Below, one piece after another: positions 38,964 through 49,845 of a DNA stretch of 64,000 bases. A program made the translations under genes and the position numbers. A model generated the notes under the pieces. That model was given only the letters and a program-made list of their open reading frames with translations, was not told the origin of the DNA and searched no databases. Source of the DNA: Lunularia cruciata (lineage: Eukaryota > Streptophyta > Marchantiopsida > Lunulariales > Lunulariaceae); contig OX419760.1 in the NCBI GenBank assembly GCA_948567375.1, forward strand, positions 39,866,001-39,930,000. Reading direction: 5' to 3'. The stretch's first letter is position 1. Each line of letters begins with the position of its first letter.

Positions 38964-41227
38964 ATGATAGACAAGGATCAAAGAGGATTTTGAGTAAAAA
39001 ATCAAAGGTCTTAGGAGTGATAGCTATCAAAGGAGGGTTTTTTAGTGACATGAGAATATCAATTAGAGGAGGGGTTTTGTGTGACAAGAAATTATCAAAG
39101 GGTTTGGGATTTTGGAGGATGGAGAAGGATCAAAGGAGTTAAGTGGCAAGAGTAACTCAAGGTCAGAGATTCCCAGTCCCAGAGAGGATGGGGGAGGGGG
39201 GGGGGGGGGGGTTGGAGGGAAATAAGAAGACAAAGCGGGTTTGTACCCAATAGAGCTTGCTGGACTTAGCATACATTGTCATTATTGACCGTGAGCAACC
39301 TCTTGGCAGTCCAAGAGTGAGTGAGAACGAGAGGAAGCCTTGGAAGGACGAAACCCAGATAGTGAGGAGATAGTCAAGAGAGCATGCGCATTTGGAAAGA
39401 TTGAAAGTTGTTTCTGTTTTCACAGTTGGAGATTAATCAGAGAGAGCACCTGGAGCTTTGAAGTTGCACATAAGCAGCTGCAGCAGGCATTGGCCATTGT
39501 CCTTACGTTGCAGACTTAAGATTTCATGGACTGGAAGTTTTTGTGTATGGTTTCTAGCTGTTGAGTGTTCATATCATACATAGGAGATACATGTTGGAGA
39601 ATAGTCAAAAGGTGAGCTGCAAAATACAACATGAAGATTCATGGACAATTGGGATTAATTCATGGTGATTATCCAACCATATTGCCTACTTATATTCAAA
39701 GTTGAAATCTAGGCTAACTTCTTGCTCCTACTATTCTATAGCAAAATTGGAACATTGAGAAAGACGAGGTGGACTTTTCTTGCAAATACAGGCATTATGG
39801 TATCTTATATGCAGTAGAGTCCAGTCCAGTTTTCCATTTTTGGTGGCATTAGAGCTCATATTAAACACTATCAAAGTGATCATCTCAGTGGTAGAGCCTC
39901 TCATCTTCTATGATATTCTAGGATAAATTTGGTTTAAAGTCTGCACAAGATTCAGATTATTCTCCTCCCAAGCAAAAGGTCTATCATCGGACATTGGCTT
40001 TGATAGGACTTATTTAGGATCCAAACATGGGCAGCTTGCATTATCCAAAGCCTGGCGCTTACGATTAGCACCTAAAGGCCAGAAACGGTTCATAATGTTG
40101 TGTTCACAATCCAAGTTGCTAGTAAAGGCATCTTGACCTTCCAGAAAGGTCATGAATTGCTCATTGCTGATGACGGCCACTATGATCACCAAGTTTAGAT
40201 GATAGTCATTCAAGCCCAAGAAGTGTGATCAGCAACTTCATCTTAGATAACAATACCTCCACACACCAACAGGATTGAAAGGTGGGAACAATGAGAAATA
40301 TTGCGAGGAAAGAGTCTTGGCAGATATAGAGAATTCTCAAAGGAATTTCTGGTAGGATAGAGGGTCTGGCAAGAAGTGAAGTATTGAGAGGTTTGGGGTG
40401 TTGACAAGATAGGGGAAGACAGAACTGTGAAGGAGTTTTCTTTAGAATAGTGAAGCATCAAAGAAGGGTTGGCCAAGACTATGAATTTTTGAAGGGTTGC
40501 AAGATAGAGAAACCTTGAAGGGGTTTGGCAGAAATCCAAAGAAGTCTCAAAAGGGTGTGATAGGGAAACATAGACAAGAAAGGATCAAAGGTAGAAACCA
40601 ATTCAGCCTAGGTGCAAGCAGCTAGATGTAAATTGAGGCCGTTCTATCAACCCCACCAGACCAACCCAGCGCTACAAATCTACCAAGCCACACAATACTA
40701 CAACCAAGAATAATAAACCAAGAATGATAGCTAATAGCACATGAAGGACAACAATAATATGAGAAGCCAGCCCAGATAGCCATTGATAAGGGTCCACATC
40801 CAAGAAGAAACATAGACAAATTGCCCAGCAAAAGAGCTATTGTCATTAGGTCAAAGAACAGAGCAAGCGTCAAGAAAGCTTTTGAGTCACTGACAAAGAA
40901 GATAGCCTAAGTGCAAGCAGCCAGGTGCTTGGTGCATTCTCGAGAGCTTACGATCCCCACAACATTAGATGAAATGTGCTTGCTCCAAGTTCATGGATAC
41001 TTATTGGTGTTCTATGAAGAAATTGACAATATTTCTTGAACAACATTTTTTTTGAAATCATAGAATACTTGGATGAAAAGAATCCTACATGCAGGCTAAG
41101 CTTGGGTTGGTGAGTGCTTGTGATCTACTTGGACAAAGTTGCAGCTGATCTTTTCAAAGAGGTCATGTGCCTCCAAGGTCATAAAACCTTGTTGGATTAG
41201 TAGTAAGCTCATATTGAGGGCATTATT

Positions 41228-41930
41228 ATGATACTTTTAGAGTTGTGCCATGTTAGTAGACCACATAATGATGACAAATTGAGTGCCATTAAAGAGATGC
41301 TACTAGTGGTTCAAAGTGTATTTTCAATACAACATGAAGATGCTTGCATGTTTATCAACACAATGCATCATGAAATTGAAGTGGATAAGGTCACTCATTT
41401 CAAGGGTTCCATTGATGGTTTGTTTTCTAGACTCATTGATGATTTCAACAAAATTATTGCTAGCAAGAATGATTTTAATGAACCTGCATGAAATGTGAAA
41501 ATTTGCCAATGATTCCTATCATGTTGGTCCAATTACAGTCCATTGATATTAGTGTTTGCATGTAAATTCAAGGCTGCATGTAGATTCAAGGCTCATCTTA
41601 AACATGCTAGTTGGGAGAGATTGATATTGAGCAAATCAAGTGGGACAACTAAGAGCTTTTGTCCATATACAAAGAACATGTATTCAAGTCTACTATCAAT
41701 GCATGTAAACTGGACATGACTAACTTTGCCAAAGGTTGAGCATTTGCCAATGGTTGTTTGAAACACTTTTTGATTTTTGTGAAGGTATTGAAACCATTTT
41801 TCTCAATATTATGATTGTTGAATCAGATCTTTTTTTCATCGGATGGGAAAGAATGAATACCACCATAATCTGACTAATTTATTGTTAGAAGTAATTCTTC
41901 AATCAAGCTGCAATGTCTATAGTCAATAAA
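41228..41930 (+). pseudogene. E transposase C-terminal remnant (hAT dimerisation-like)
   Basis: An open piece at 41228-41491 (SRPHNDDKLSAIKEMLLVVQSVFSIQ...) is followed by a decayed tail. At about 41800-41930 two frames give VESDLFFIGWE and KNEYHHNLTNLLLEVILQ. Together these fit the VESDFS...GWEK.EYR..LTDFSLEGIL block at the end of a known hAT-like family. That block is the dimerisation region. Frameshifts and stops show it is dead. Confidence 0.55.
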
Positions 41931-42044
41931 GCATTGTAGTCTTATTGTTTAGCTTGTCAATATTGGCTTTTCACAATGGGCCTATTTTCCCTATATTAAA
42001 ATGCATTTTTACCCTAAATTAAGCTAAGATAGGAATTATATGGG

Positions 42045-42067
42045 AAAACCTATTTTAAAATGGCTTG
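42045..42067 (-). repeat. Right terminal inverted repeat of E
   Basis: Its reverse complement, CAAGCCATTTTAAAATAGG..., pairs with the left end at 12546. Confidence 0.7.
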
Positions 42068-42075
42068 GTCATAAG
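42068..42075. repeat. 8-bp target duplication of E, right copy
   Basis: GTCATAAG, identical to 12538-12545. Confidence 0.85.
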
Positions 42076-43509
42076 GTCTCCACAATGAGGATCAAAATGG
42101 AAGAAAAAAAATTGTGGCCAGTCTAGATTGGCCTTATCCTAAGGATATCATGGAAGTTTGAGTATTTAATAGATTGGTGAGTTTTTACCAACAAATCATC
42201 CATTGTTTTTCTCATGTGGCTTCATCAATGCATACCTATTGGGGAAATAGCAAACTTTGAGTGGAGCACCAAGTAGCAAGAAACATTTAAGAAATTAAAG
42301 GATATGGTGTCCTCACAATCCATCCTCCAACTATAGGATCCTCAACCATCTTTTGTAGTTGATTTTGATGCTTATGACTTTGCAATTGTAGTCGTGTTGC
42401 AACAAGAATATCTAGATGGATTGTATCCAATCACCTTTGTATCTCAATGACTAAATGCAACAAAAATGATTATTATGCATAAGATTGAGAAAAACTTGTA
42501 ATGGTGGTATATGCAACAAAGGTATGGCAATATTACCTCTTGGGAAAATGAGTGATAATGAAAATTGATCATAAACACTTGTTATAGATCTTAATTTGGA
42601 GCACATGAAGAGTAGACATCATTAATGTGAGAAAGAACTATAATTATTTGATATCAAACATGAGTATAAACCCAAAAGGTTCCATGTCATCCTTGATGCC
42701 CTATCACAATGACCTGATTTGAAGATTCTTCCTAAATCTTCCCTAATAGCAGAAATCACTACTCAAACCACTCCCAATTCCATCTAACCAATAAGATGAG
42801 ATCTAAGCTCACTAAAATGTGAGCTTAGATATTATCACATCCTTTTCACAGACAAATTAAAGCTATATAATAATTGTCATTTTTGTTGAAAAATCAGCAA
42901 ATAAATTCACTTTGCACCTATTATGGATATAGTAAATGGTCCAATCTTGGCACAAATCAAGTTTGATATGGTCTTAAAACATCTTAGATGCCAAGGGTTC
43001 TCATCTTTGATTCACCAATACATTTTGGCAAGCTACTTGGTACCAAGCTTGCCTTGTTCACTAATTATCATCCCCAAGTTGATGGGTAGATGGAATGGGC
43101 AAATCACACTTTGGAAGATATGGTATGTTCCTTTGTCATATTCATCATACCAATTGGGATACTTATCTTGCGGTTGTTGAGTTTGCTTCCAATAATTCCA
43201 AATAGTAAAGTAATGACTTCTCTCCTTTCTTCCTTAATTATGGGCAAGATTCTCTTCTTGCTCCATTGCCATATCATGTAGCTCATACTTCCACCTTCTT
43301 GGCCATATTATCTATGTCCTTGCACCAAGCCAAGTCTCATCTCCTTGTTGCTAAGAATTGACAAAAAATATGCTTATCAGCATTGGTGTGATCTCACCTT
43401 TCAGATAGGTGATAAGGTTATGCTTTCCTTTTGTAACTTTCCTCTCCCTCTTGACACCCAAGTTTGTAAACTTGCTCCTAATTGGATAGCAATCTTTTGT
43501 ATTCTTAAG
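42068..43509 (+). pseudogene. Element D, continuation (RT end, RNase H, integrase)
   Basis: It resumes the D RT at the codons following 12545. It aligns with C: GHKIS region, RNase H (FVVDFDAYDFAIVVVLQQE at about 42353-42410), GSLDALS-like end, then part of the integrase core and the C-terminal segment VCKLAPNWI near 43470. The HHCC finger region is missing, so there is an internal deletion near 42800-42920. It stops at the Copia F insertion; the rest is presumably beyond 64000. Confidence 0.72.
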
Positions 43510-43744
43510 TGTTAGGAGTTAACTCAAGTCTGTAGTAACCCATGTTAGCTTGATTGTAACAATAAGTCTAGGGTTGGACTTCTATATGTGTGGGCCAGTT
43601 GGTGCTCTGTTTGACACATTACTTGGATAATCAAAAAGGAAATCTGGTATGTTCCCATGAATGTAGACTCAATGAGGAAACCACATATCTTCTTGTGAGA
43701 TCAAGGTGACTGCTTTACCTATGTATTATCAAACTAGATTATCA
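43510..43744 (+). repeat. Probable 5' LTR of F
   Basis: Starts TGTTAGGAGTTAACTC and ends ATTATCA just before a primer-site-like sequence. The second LTR is not in the window, so the boundaries are inferred from the TG...CA ends, the primer site and the end of D homology. Confidence 0.55.
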
Positions 43745-43746
43745 AT

Positions 43747-43757
43747 TGGTATTAGAG
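43747..43757 (+). promoter_or_regulatory. Primer binding site of F
   Basis: TGGTATTAGAG, initiator-Met type with one change from TGGTATCAGAG. Confidence 0.7.
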
Positions 43758-45916
43758 AAATTTTGGTTGACAATGTGCTATAGTTACTCGAAGGCTAAAT
43801 TTTGTTCAGGAGGTTGCAGAGCACAATGAATAAATGTTTTGAATCCTTGCGTAGTACTATTAGGAAGAGCAGATTATGTTATGCCATGGGAAAGCAAGAA
43901 ATGAAAACCTTGCAGGTTTGAGAATTGGGAAAGCGTTGGAAGTTAGGGTGGCTAACGATTAGTACAACATAATTTTTTGTCAAAATAAGGAAAGGAGAAA
44001 GAGATCATGGAGGTGTTCGGAAGAAGAATTCTCAAGGAAGAGGGGATAGGACAAGAGATTCATGAGGAAGGCTTTTTTGAAGGAGTTTTTGAAGGGATTT
44101 TGACTGAGGAAGAAGTAGAGAGGAGTCGGGAGGATTGGAGTGTTGGATTCAATAATAGGCCAAGGCAGGAAGGAAAGAGAAGCAGCAATGGAGGTTTTGG
44201 ATGTGTTTTCAAAAAACCAGGTGACGCTTAGTGGTTACACCTTTCTTCACTGGTAGGAAAGAAAAGTACTATGAGTGACTTGAGTTGTTACTATTACAAA
44301 ATCACGAAGGAGCCAAATAGAGAAGAGAGAAACTAGCAAGGGTTTTGCTGGACAGAAAAATTCTCAAAGAGGGTTTTTGGCAGAGGAGGGAAAAGGAAGA
44401 AGCATCGCAGGAGGATTTTGGATAGAGAGATAATTCCTGTGAAAGAGGAAGGATAGGATAGATTTGTGAGGAAGGGTTGGCAGGAAGAGAGAGAAATGTG
44501 TCTATGCAGGAAGGAAGAAATCAACTAGAAACCAATGAGAGAGTGAGGTTTTGTGACAGGAAGGAAGGAGAGAAAATATCAAAGGTCAGAAAGAGATCAG
44601 CAAAGAAGGAAGAATTTTTGCGGAAGGGTTTTGGACTGGATCAGAAGGAAGGAAGTCTCGAAGGAGCTAAGAGTTTTAAGAGGAGAAAGGTCTTGAAGGA
44701 GAAGCTTTGGGATATGGACAGCACAAAATAACGAAGGCTTTGAAGGTTTGGCCAAAAGAGTGAGATATCAAGGGAAGGCTTACAGGAAGGGATATCAAGG
44801 AAGAAAGAAATGTTGCAAGAGTTTTGGGGTCTGGACAGGAAGGGAGTCTTGAAGGAGATTAGGGTCTGGACAGGAGAACTCTGGGAAAAGAAAATTTGGC
44901 CAGAACAGTGAGAATCAAAGGGAAGATTGGACAGGTAGGGAAGAGGAGAAGAGAAGAAGATATATCAAGGGCATTTGCTGAACAGATGAGATTTTTGGGC
45001 AGAGCATGAGAATCAAACGAGTTGGGATAGGAAGGGAAATTCTCAAGAGAGAATACAACTGGTTTGCAAGAGTCAAAGCTTTCCGCTCTGCATTTATGCT
45101 TGGCATACTCTGTTATTCAAAAAGTCCATGGAACTTTGGTGCACCTAAACGTGAAATTTGTGTCCGGTAGATGACTGTAAAGTTCTAAAATCATCCTAGA
45201 ATATCTCGTGATTAAGCCCGTCAACCTAGCCTTGTGGAAAGTTTTCTCCTTTGCAGATTATCCACCATTTATTCAACTTGGATTGAATAGGGTTATATCT
45301 AGTTCTTGAACTACACATTCGGCGCAAATTGTCATCCTGCAGTTCTTATGAGGTGACAACCGTCAGTGCTTACAAGTGAATACTAGAAGCCCCCAATCCA
45401 ACTGTGCACATCCTTGCCATGGACATCTTTTTTGGTGGCTTCTTGAATTAGTGTCAATAAGCTGGAATTCAGGAAAAAGGAAAATCCTTTGTAACCTTGC
45501 TACAAGTAGTAAGCTATCCTTGTTTTGTAGAACCCATGCATAAACAATAGTATCTCCAAGACCAAGAAACCATAATTTACTATAATTGCAAATTTTGGCA
45601 GTGATCCTGTTGTTGTAATATTATTTGAATGACCCCATTGGGAACCTATAGCCATCATCTTGGAAGGTAATAGCTTGTTGATATACTATTCTTGTGGCCT
45701 TGCCACACGGACTCTGGCAGTTGCAGTTGCTGTTGCTATTGATTCTTTCAAAAACTACTCATAGAAGGGAGTCCCTTCTTGAGAAAGTCTCTTTCATGGC
45801 TATTTTTATAAATTTAGGAAAGACCTTGTAAGGTACTGAATTGCATCACAGTTGAGAACAAGCTTTGAGGTGCAATTTTGGAGATTTCAAACAAGCTTTG
45901 AGGTACAAGTTTGGAG
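43758..45916 (+). other. Long purine-rich leader of F
   Basis: About 2.1 kb between primer site and gag. 44000-45000 is GA-rich with repeated GGTCTGGACAGGA and GAAGGAG phrases. No gene is supported. It is similar in texture to 37690-39180. Confidence 0.5.
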
Positions 45917-46141
45917 ATGGCAATCATGAAGTCTAGAGGAGCCAAATTTGACATTGCCAAATATGATGGATGCTCCGATTATCTCCTATGGGAGCATTAG
46001 GTGAAGGGTGTGCTCAAGTAGTGGGGTGAGTACAAGGATTGCATTACTCTTTTTGATGAGCTACAACAGAAGTACCATCAGAAAGAGCTATCAAATTGTC
46101 TCTACACATCCTTGAAGTTGATGAGCTTCAAGATGAAGGAT
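45917..46141 (+). pseudogene. F gag, 5' part
   Basis: ATG at 45917 and MAIMKSRGAKFDIAKYDGCSDYLLWE, the typical start of plant Copia gag (KFDI..FDG...Y..W). In-frame stops follow. It is cut by A3 at 46141 and continues at 53961. Confidence 0.75.
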
Positions 46142-46833
46142 TGTAACACCCATTTGTGCATGTGTGTAGTATTGTGATATTTAGCTTGGTATTACAAGTA
46201 CTTAAGAGATATTATTTATATAGAGATAAAGGATGGTTCTATATTAGTCATGGTTAGCTAAAGTTAGTCATAGCTAAGATAGAGGGGACCTTACTTTAGA
46301 GGAAGTAGAAAAGATGAGCACCACTATTTTGGATTTTAATGTGTTGACTTGGTATTATTCCTAGGTGTTTGGCTTTGAGGAAAGAGTTGAGAACTCTTGG
46401 GCCCGCAAGCCTTTTTGTTTTGGATTCTTCTTTAGTCCAAGGATAGCCCATGTGAAGGAATCCTTGACTTAGTGGTTGGGTCAAGATAAGACCACATGCT
46501 TAGGGGAATATGCCCATGTGAATGGATATTCCTTTCTTCTTTTTGACTTTACTTGACTTTTAGTCTAGTAACTTGAGTTACTACGGTAATTAGTAACTTT
46601 GGTACGTAACTATTTCACAAGTATATAAACAAGGGGTGAGGAGGTACTCATCATCCTTTCATTTGTAACTATCTCTCTCTCATTGAGTTCTCTAATGAGC
46701 AATGTCTTGAGTCTTGGAGTGTTAGCCTTGGAGGAGTATGATGGAGTTGGGGTTCCTTGCCTTCTTAGTCCATGGTGCGCTACCATAATAGCCATCAGAG
46801 GTTCATCCTGAGTGAGAGACAGGTCGTCTCACA
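46142..46833 (+). repeat. 5' LTR of A3
   Basis: 692 bp, pair of 53269-53960, about five differences by eye. The short leader ORF shared with A1/A2 follows, ending at 47045. Confidence 0.95.
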
Positions 46834-46837
46834 TTTT

Positions 46838-46853
46838 TGGTTCCGTTGCCGGG
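46838..46853 (+). promoter_or_regulatory. Primer binding site, A3
   Basis: TGGTTCCGTTGCCGGG, as in A1 and A2. The leader from here to 47692 shows no other gene. Confidence 0.75.
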
Positions 46854-47692
46854 ACCTCTCTAGAAGGCAAGATAATGTTCCGCGTTCAATTCTACATTAG
46901 GCAGAAGGAGGCTATGAGAGCTCACTTGGAGAGAACATTAGGAGAGGAGAGTGCTGAACTTATGTTAGAGAACCAAGATCCATTTGTATACCTTGTAGTT
47001 CATTATGATTTCTTTGAGGTGATTTTATACATCTTGTACACATGAGAGGAATTGGAGAGATTGTGTGAGGTGGATTGCAGATTTTTGGGATTAAGGTGAT
47101 TTTGGGCAAAATATCAACTTTGAGATCTGGACTTAAAATTTCTACACATGATAGCTTGGGTTATTTTTCAGTTAGCACACTTAAAATTATTATGAGAGCT
47201 ATTATGCGCACTGGGCTAGAATTTTTGAAAGTTGATAGGGTAAAGTGCTCCCGCAACTGCATGCTCTCTGGAAAATTATACAGAGTCTGCCATTTCTTCA
47301 ATTTTCAGTGAATTGTCCTGAAAATTGCCAAGAAAATTCAATGCATTGTATCCTACCTCTTGCCACAAAAATTAGAGAAAGATCATTTTTGCGCAGGGCG
47401 TTATGAGTTTTTGAAGTGAGGGGGGGGTTTTCAAACCAAATCTAAAAATTTGTGTGCTGAATAGAAAGGTATCTAGGCCAAATGGCTTAATGAAAAGATC
47501 TAAAATTTTGCAAGGAGTAATATCATAGAGTTTTAATCAAGTGTGAAAAATTTCAGAGGATTGTGACATACTGGTTGGGAGATTTGAGTGACATTGTGAG
47601 GAAGGGTCAATTTTGCAGAGTGGAGATCTCATGCATGAGGAGTTTGAGATCAACAAAAAGCATGTTTGAGTGTTTAGATTCATCTTGGGAAC

Positions 47693-48165
47693 ATGGAGGG
47701 TCATCAAGAGTGGAAATTGAGATTATGCAAGGTTCCCCAAGGGTTTGAGGTGATTTAAGGGGTGGATTTGAGAAAAAGAGAGTTTACAATAGAATTTGAA
47801 GAGAGTGTTGAGAGGATTCAAAAACCTACACCACTTGGAGGAAAGAGTGAGTCTAAGTGCTTTCTATGTGGAGAGAAGGGACATAAGGCAAGTTTATGTC
47901 CATTGACCTTTGAGAGAAGAGATTGAGGGAAAGGAGAGGCTTACTTGACTTGGGTTTCCATGTTGGACCTTCTTCACCAAGATTAGGAGGGAGAAGATCT
48001 AAGACCAAGGAGTTATGTGAGGTTTGTGGAGTGGAAGGACTTCCAAAAGGACATGAGTGTAGTGGAGTAAACGAACTTTTAGAGACTTTGGTGAAGGATC
48101 TTGGAGAGAGTCTTAGTACAGCTACAGAAATACTACCACCTTCATCAGCTAGTTCTCAAGATTAG
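47693..48165 (+). pseudogene. Upstream zinc-knuckle ORF of A3, broken
   Basis: Same ORF as 19798-20271. A TAA replaces codons after GFEVI (near 47755), and one base is lost in the GAGAGCAAG segment near 47912. The knuckle residues are still encoded but out of one frame. Confidence 0.8.
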
Positions 48166-48399
48166 TGATGGAGATAACCTTTCAACTTATGGATAAACTA
48201 TCCATAAGAGTTAGATTAATATGCACTCTAGGATTTGATGTTGCTATAGAAATCTTGGAGCAGCCTGAACCTTTTGTGTTTCCTAGAGTGGATTATTCTC
48301 AGATGGTGTTAGTCATGTATATACTCTATTAGTAATAGAGTGAGAGAAAAAAAAAAGAAAAAAAAAATTGAGAGAAAAGAAATATAGTGAGGGGTTAAG

Positions 48400-49845
48400 A
48401 TGGGGAAACTTCAAGTTTTCTTTGGCAAGGATGGAGAAGATATGGAGGCCTTTGTGAGAGACTTCAAGAGAGCTTGCATAGGAAACAATGAGAGGAGGAA
48501 GAATGAGTGGGCCTCATTATTACCAGATTTCTTTGAGGATGCAACACTTACATGGTATGAGTCAGAATACCAAAAGAGAGAGAGGAGAGAGGGGGAAGAG
48601 GAGTCTTGGGAGACTTTGACTTCAGCACTCATTGAGAACTTTCTTCTTGATGATAGTTATGAGAGATTGATGAGTGAGGTTACATTTCTCAAGCAAGGAG
48701 ATGGAGAGAAAGTGAGGGTCTATGTGGAAAGAGTGGAAAAGTTGGAGTCCAGATTTTGCATAGTGTTGAGGAAGGGTGGAGATGATGTGGAGACTACAAT
48801 GATTGGCATAGGGGCCATGCTCACCAAGAATTTTGTGGGAGGGTTGAGACCACAAATTAGAAGCAAGGTGAGATATGAGAAACCTTCTTCCAAGGTTGAA
48901 GCTATCAAGATTGCAATTCGTATGGAGGAGAGTTTGGAAGGGGATGAGAGTGATTTGGTGGTGAAGGAGGTTGTGCATCCTCCTCAAGGCTACAAGTATG
49001 GTGGAACTTCTGATACTTTGGTGACAAGGGTTGCACCACAAGTAGTAGTTGCTCCAATTCTTGCACCTCCACCAAAAGATCCACTCCAAACCATCACAGA
49101 ACAACTTGCGGATCTCAAGATCAATGTGGTGCAACTATGGGAGAAGAGAGAGGTGGATCAGAATTTAGGGAGAGGGCCTAGGAGTTATGGAAACTATCCA
49201 TATAGAGGAGGCCAACCAGCCAACAATTTCAATGATAGAAATTGTTTTGGTTGTGGAAGAAGAGGCCATATCCAAAGGAATTGCCCAAATTCCACTTACC
49301 ATGGAGGAAGGGGTTATGAGAGAGCGAATAGAGGGAAAGAGGGAAGTAGTGAAACCCAAGTGGCTCCTAATCCCAACAAAGGTAAGGGGATAGCATCCAT
49401 AGATGTGGTTGAGAGCAAGTATGAGAAGGGAGAGTGCTCAAACTCCAAGGGTCTTAATTTGGAGCTTTTGGCACAAGAGAAGAAGAGAGCTCATTTTGCA
49501 GAGGATGTTCACTCTTCTCAAGGATTTACTTCAAGCAAGGATACTCCTATGTCTACTAGGAGCACTTGCACCTCAACACCATCAACAACAAAGACTCAAA
49601 GGAAGAAGTTGGGGATGGAGGATTTCTTGATTTCAAAGCAACAATGGAACTACAATGTGTTGGAGGATGTTGGTAGTCACAAGGCTAACATCACAATGGG
49701 TCAATTGATTGCTTTGAACCCTACCTTGAGAAAGGAGCTTAGAGGTGGTTTTGAGTTCTACAAGGAGCAAGAAGAAGAAGAAGGCAAAAGTTCCAGTATC
49801 AATGGGGATGGTGGATGCCAAGCCAGCACCATGGGAGGCTTGTGA
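48400..49845 (+). CDS. Gag of A3
   Basis: 481 codons, same length as A2 gag, with a few substitutions (for example LQVFFGKDGEDM at the start). CCHC knuckle CFGCGRRGHIQRNC kept. Four Ts in the run near 49750, so protease is in the +1 frame as in A2. Confidence 0.88.
   Translation: MGKLQVFFGKDGEDMEAFVRDFKRACIGNNERRKNEWASLLPDFFEDATLTWYESEYQKRERREGEEESWETLTSALIENFLLDDSYERLMSEVTFLKQGDGEKVRVYVERVEKLESRFCIVLRKGGDDVETTMIGIGAMLTKNFVGGLRPQIRSKVRYEKPSSKVEAIKIAIRMEESLEGDESDLVVKEVVHPPQGYKYGGTSDTLVTRVAPQVVVAPILAPPPKDPLQTITEQLADLKINVVQLWEKREVDQNLGRGPRSYGNYPYRGGQPANNFNDRNCFGCGRRGHIQRNCPNSTYHGGRGYERANRGKEGSSETQVAPNPNKGKGIASIDVVESKYEKGECSNSKGLNLELLAQEKKRAHFAEDVHSSQGFTSSKDTPMSTRSTCTSTPSTTKTQRKKLGMEDFLISKQQWNYNVLEDVGSHKANITMGQLIALNPTLRKELRGGFEFYKEQEEEEGKSSSINGDGGCQASTMGGL

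Larger units (their letters stand above)
37300..40950. other. Purine-rich non-coding block inside E
   Basis: A stretch of strongly GA-rich plus strand (about 37690-39180) with simple and tandem repeats, a poly-G run (39189-39210), then ordinary AT-rich sequence. TGGTGTCATAG at about 37404 resembles an initiator-Met primer site. The texture and shared phrases (GTCTGGACAGG, GGAGGACT) match the GA-rich leader of Copia element F, so this may be a related non-autonomous LTR element. I could not place its LTRs. Apart from 38532-38963 no ORF is worth naming. Confidence 0.4.
12546..42067 (+). mobile_element. hAT-like DNA transposon E (contains B2 and other insertions)
   Basis: Bounded by identical 8-bp direct repeats, with terminal inverted repeats CATGCCACTTTAATG... 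and CAAGCCATTTTAAAA... (18 of the first 23 bases pair). An 8-bp duplication and CA-starting ends are the hAT signature. Removing B2 leaves about 6 kb. Transposase remnants lie at 12732-12974, 36614-37165 and 41228-41930, all plus strand. A purine-rich block (about 37300-40950) may be a further insertion. E cuts D's RT; the D sequence continues on both sides. Confidence 0.75.

Noticed and set aside
39189-39210. Poly-G run considered as a quadruplex regulator
   Set aside because: A single homopolymer in non-coding decay; slippage or assembly is more likely.
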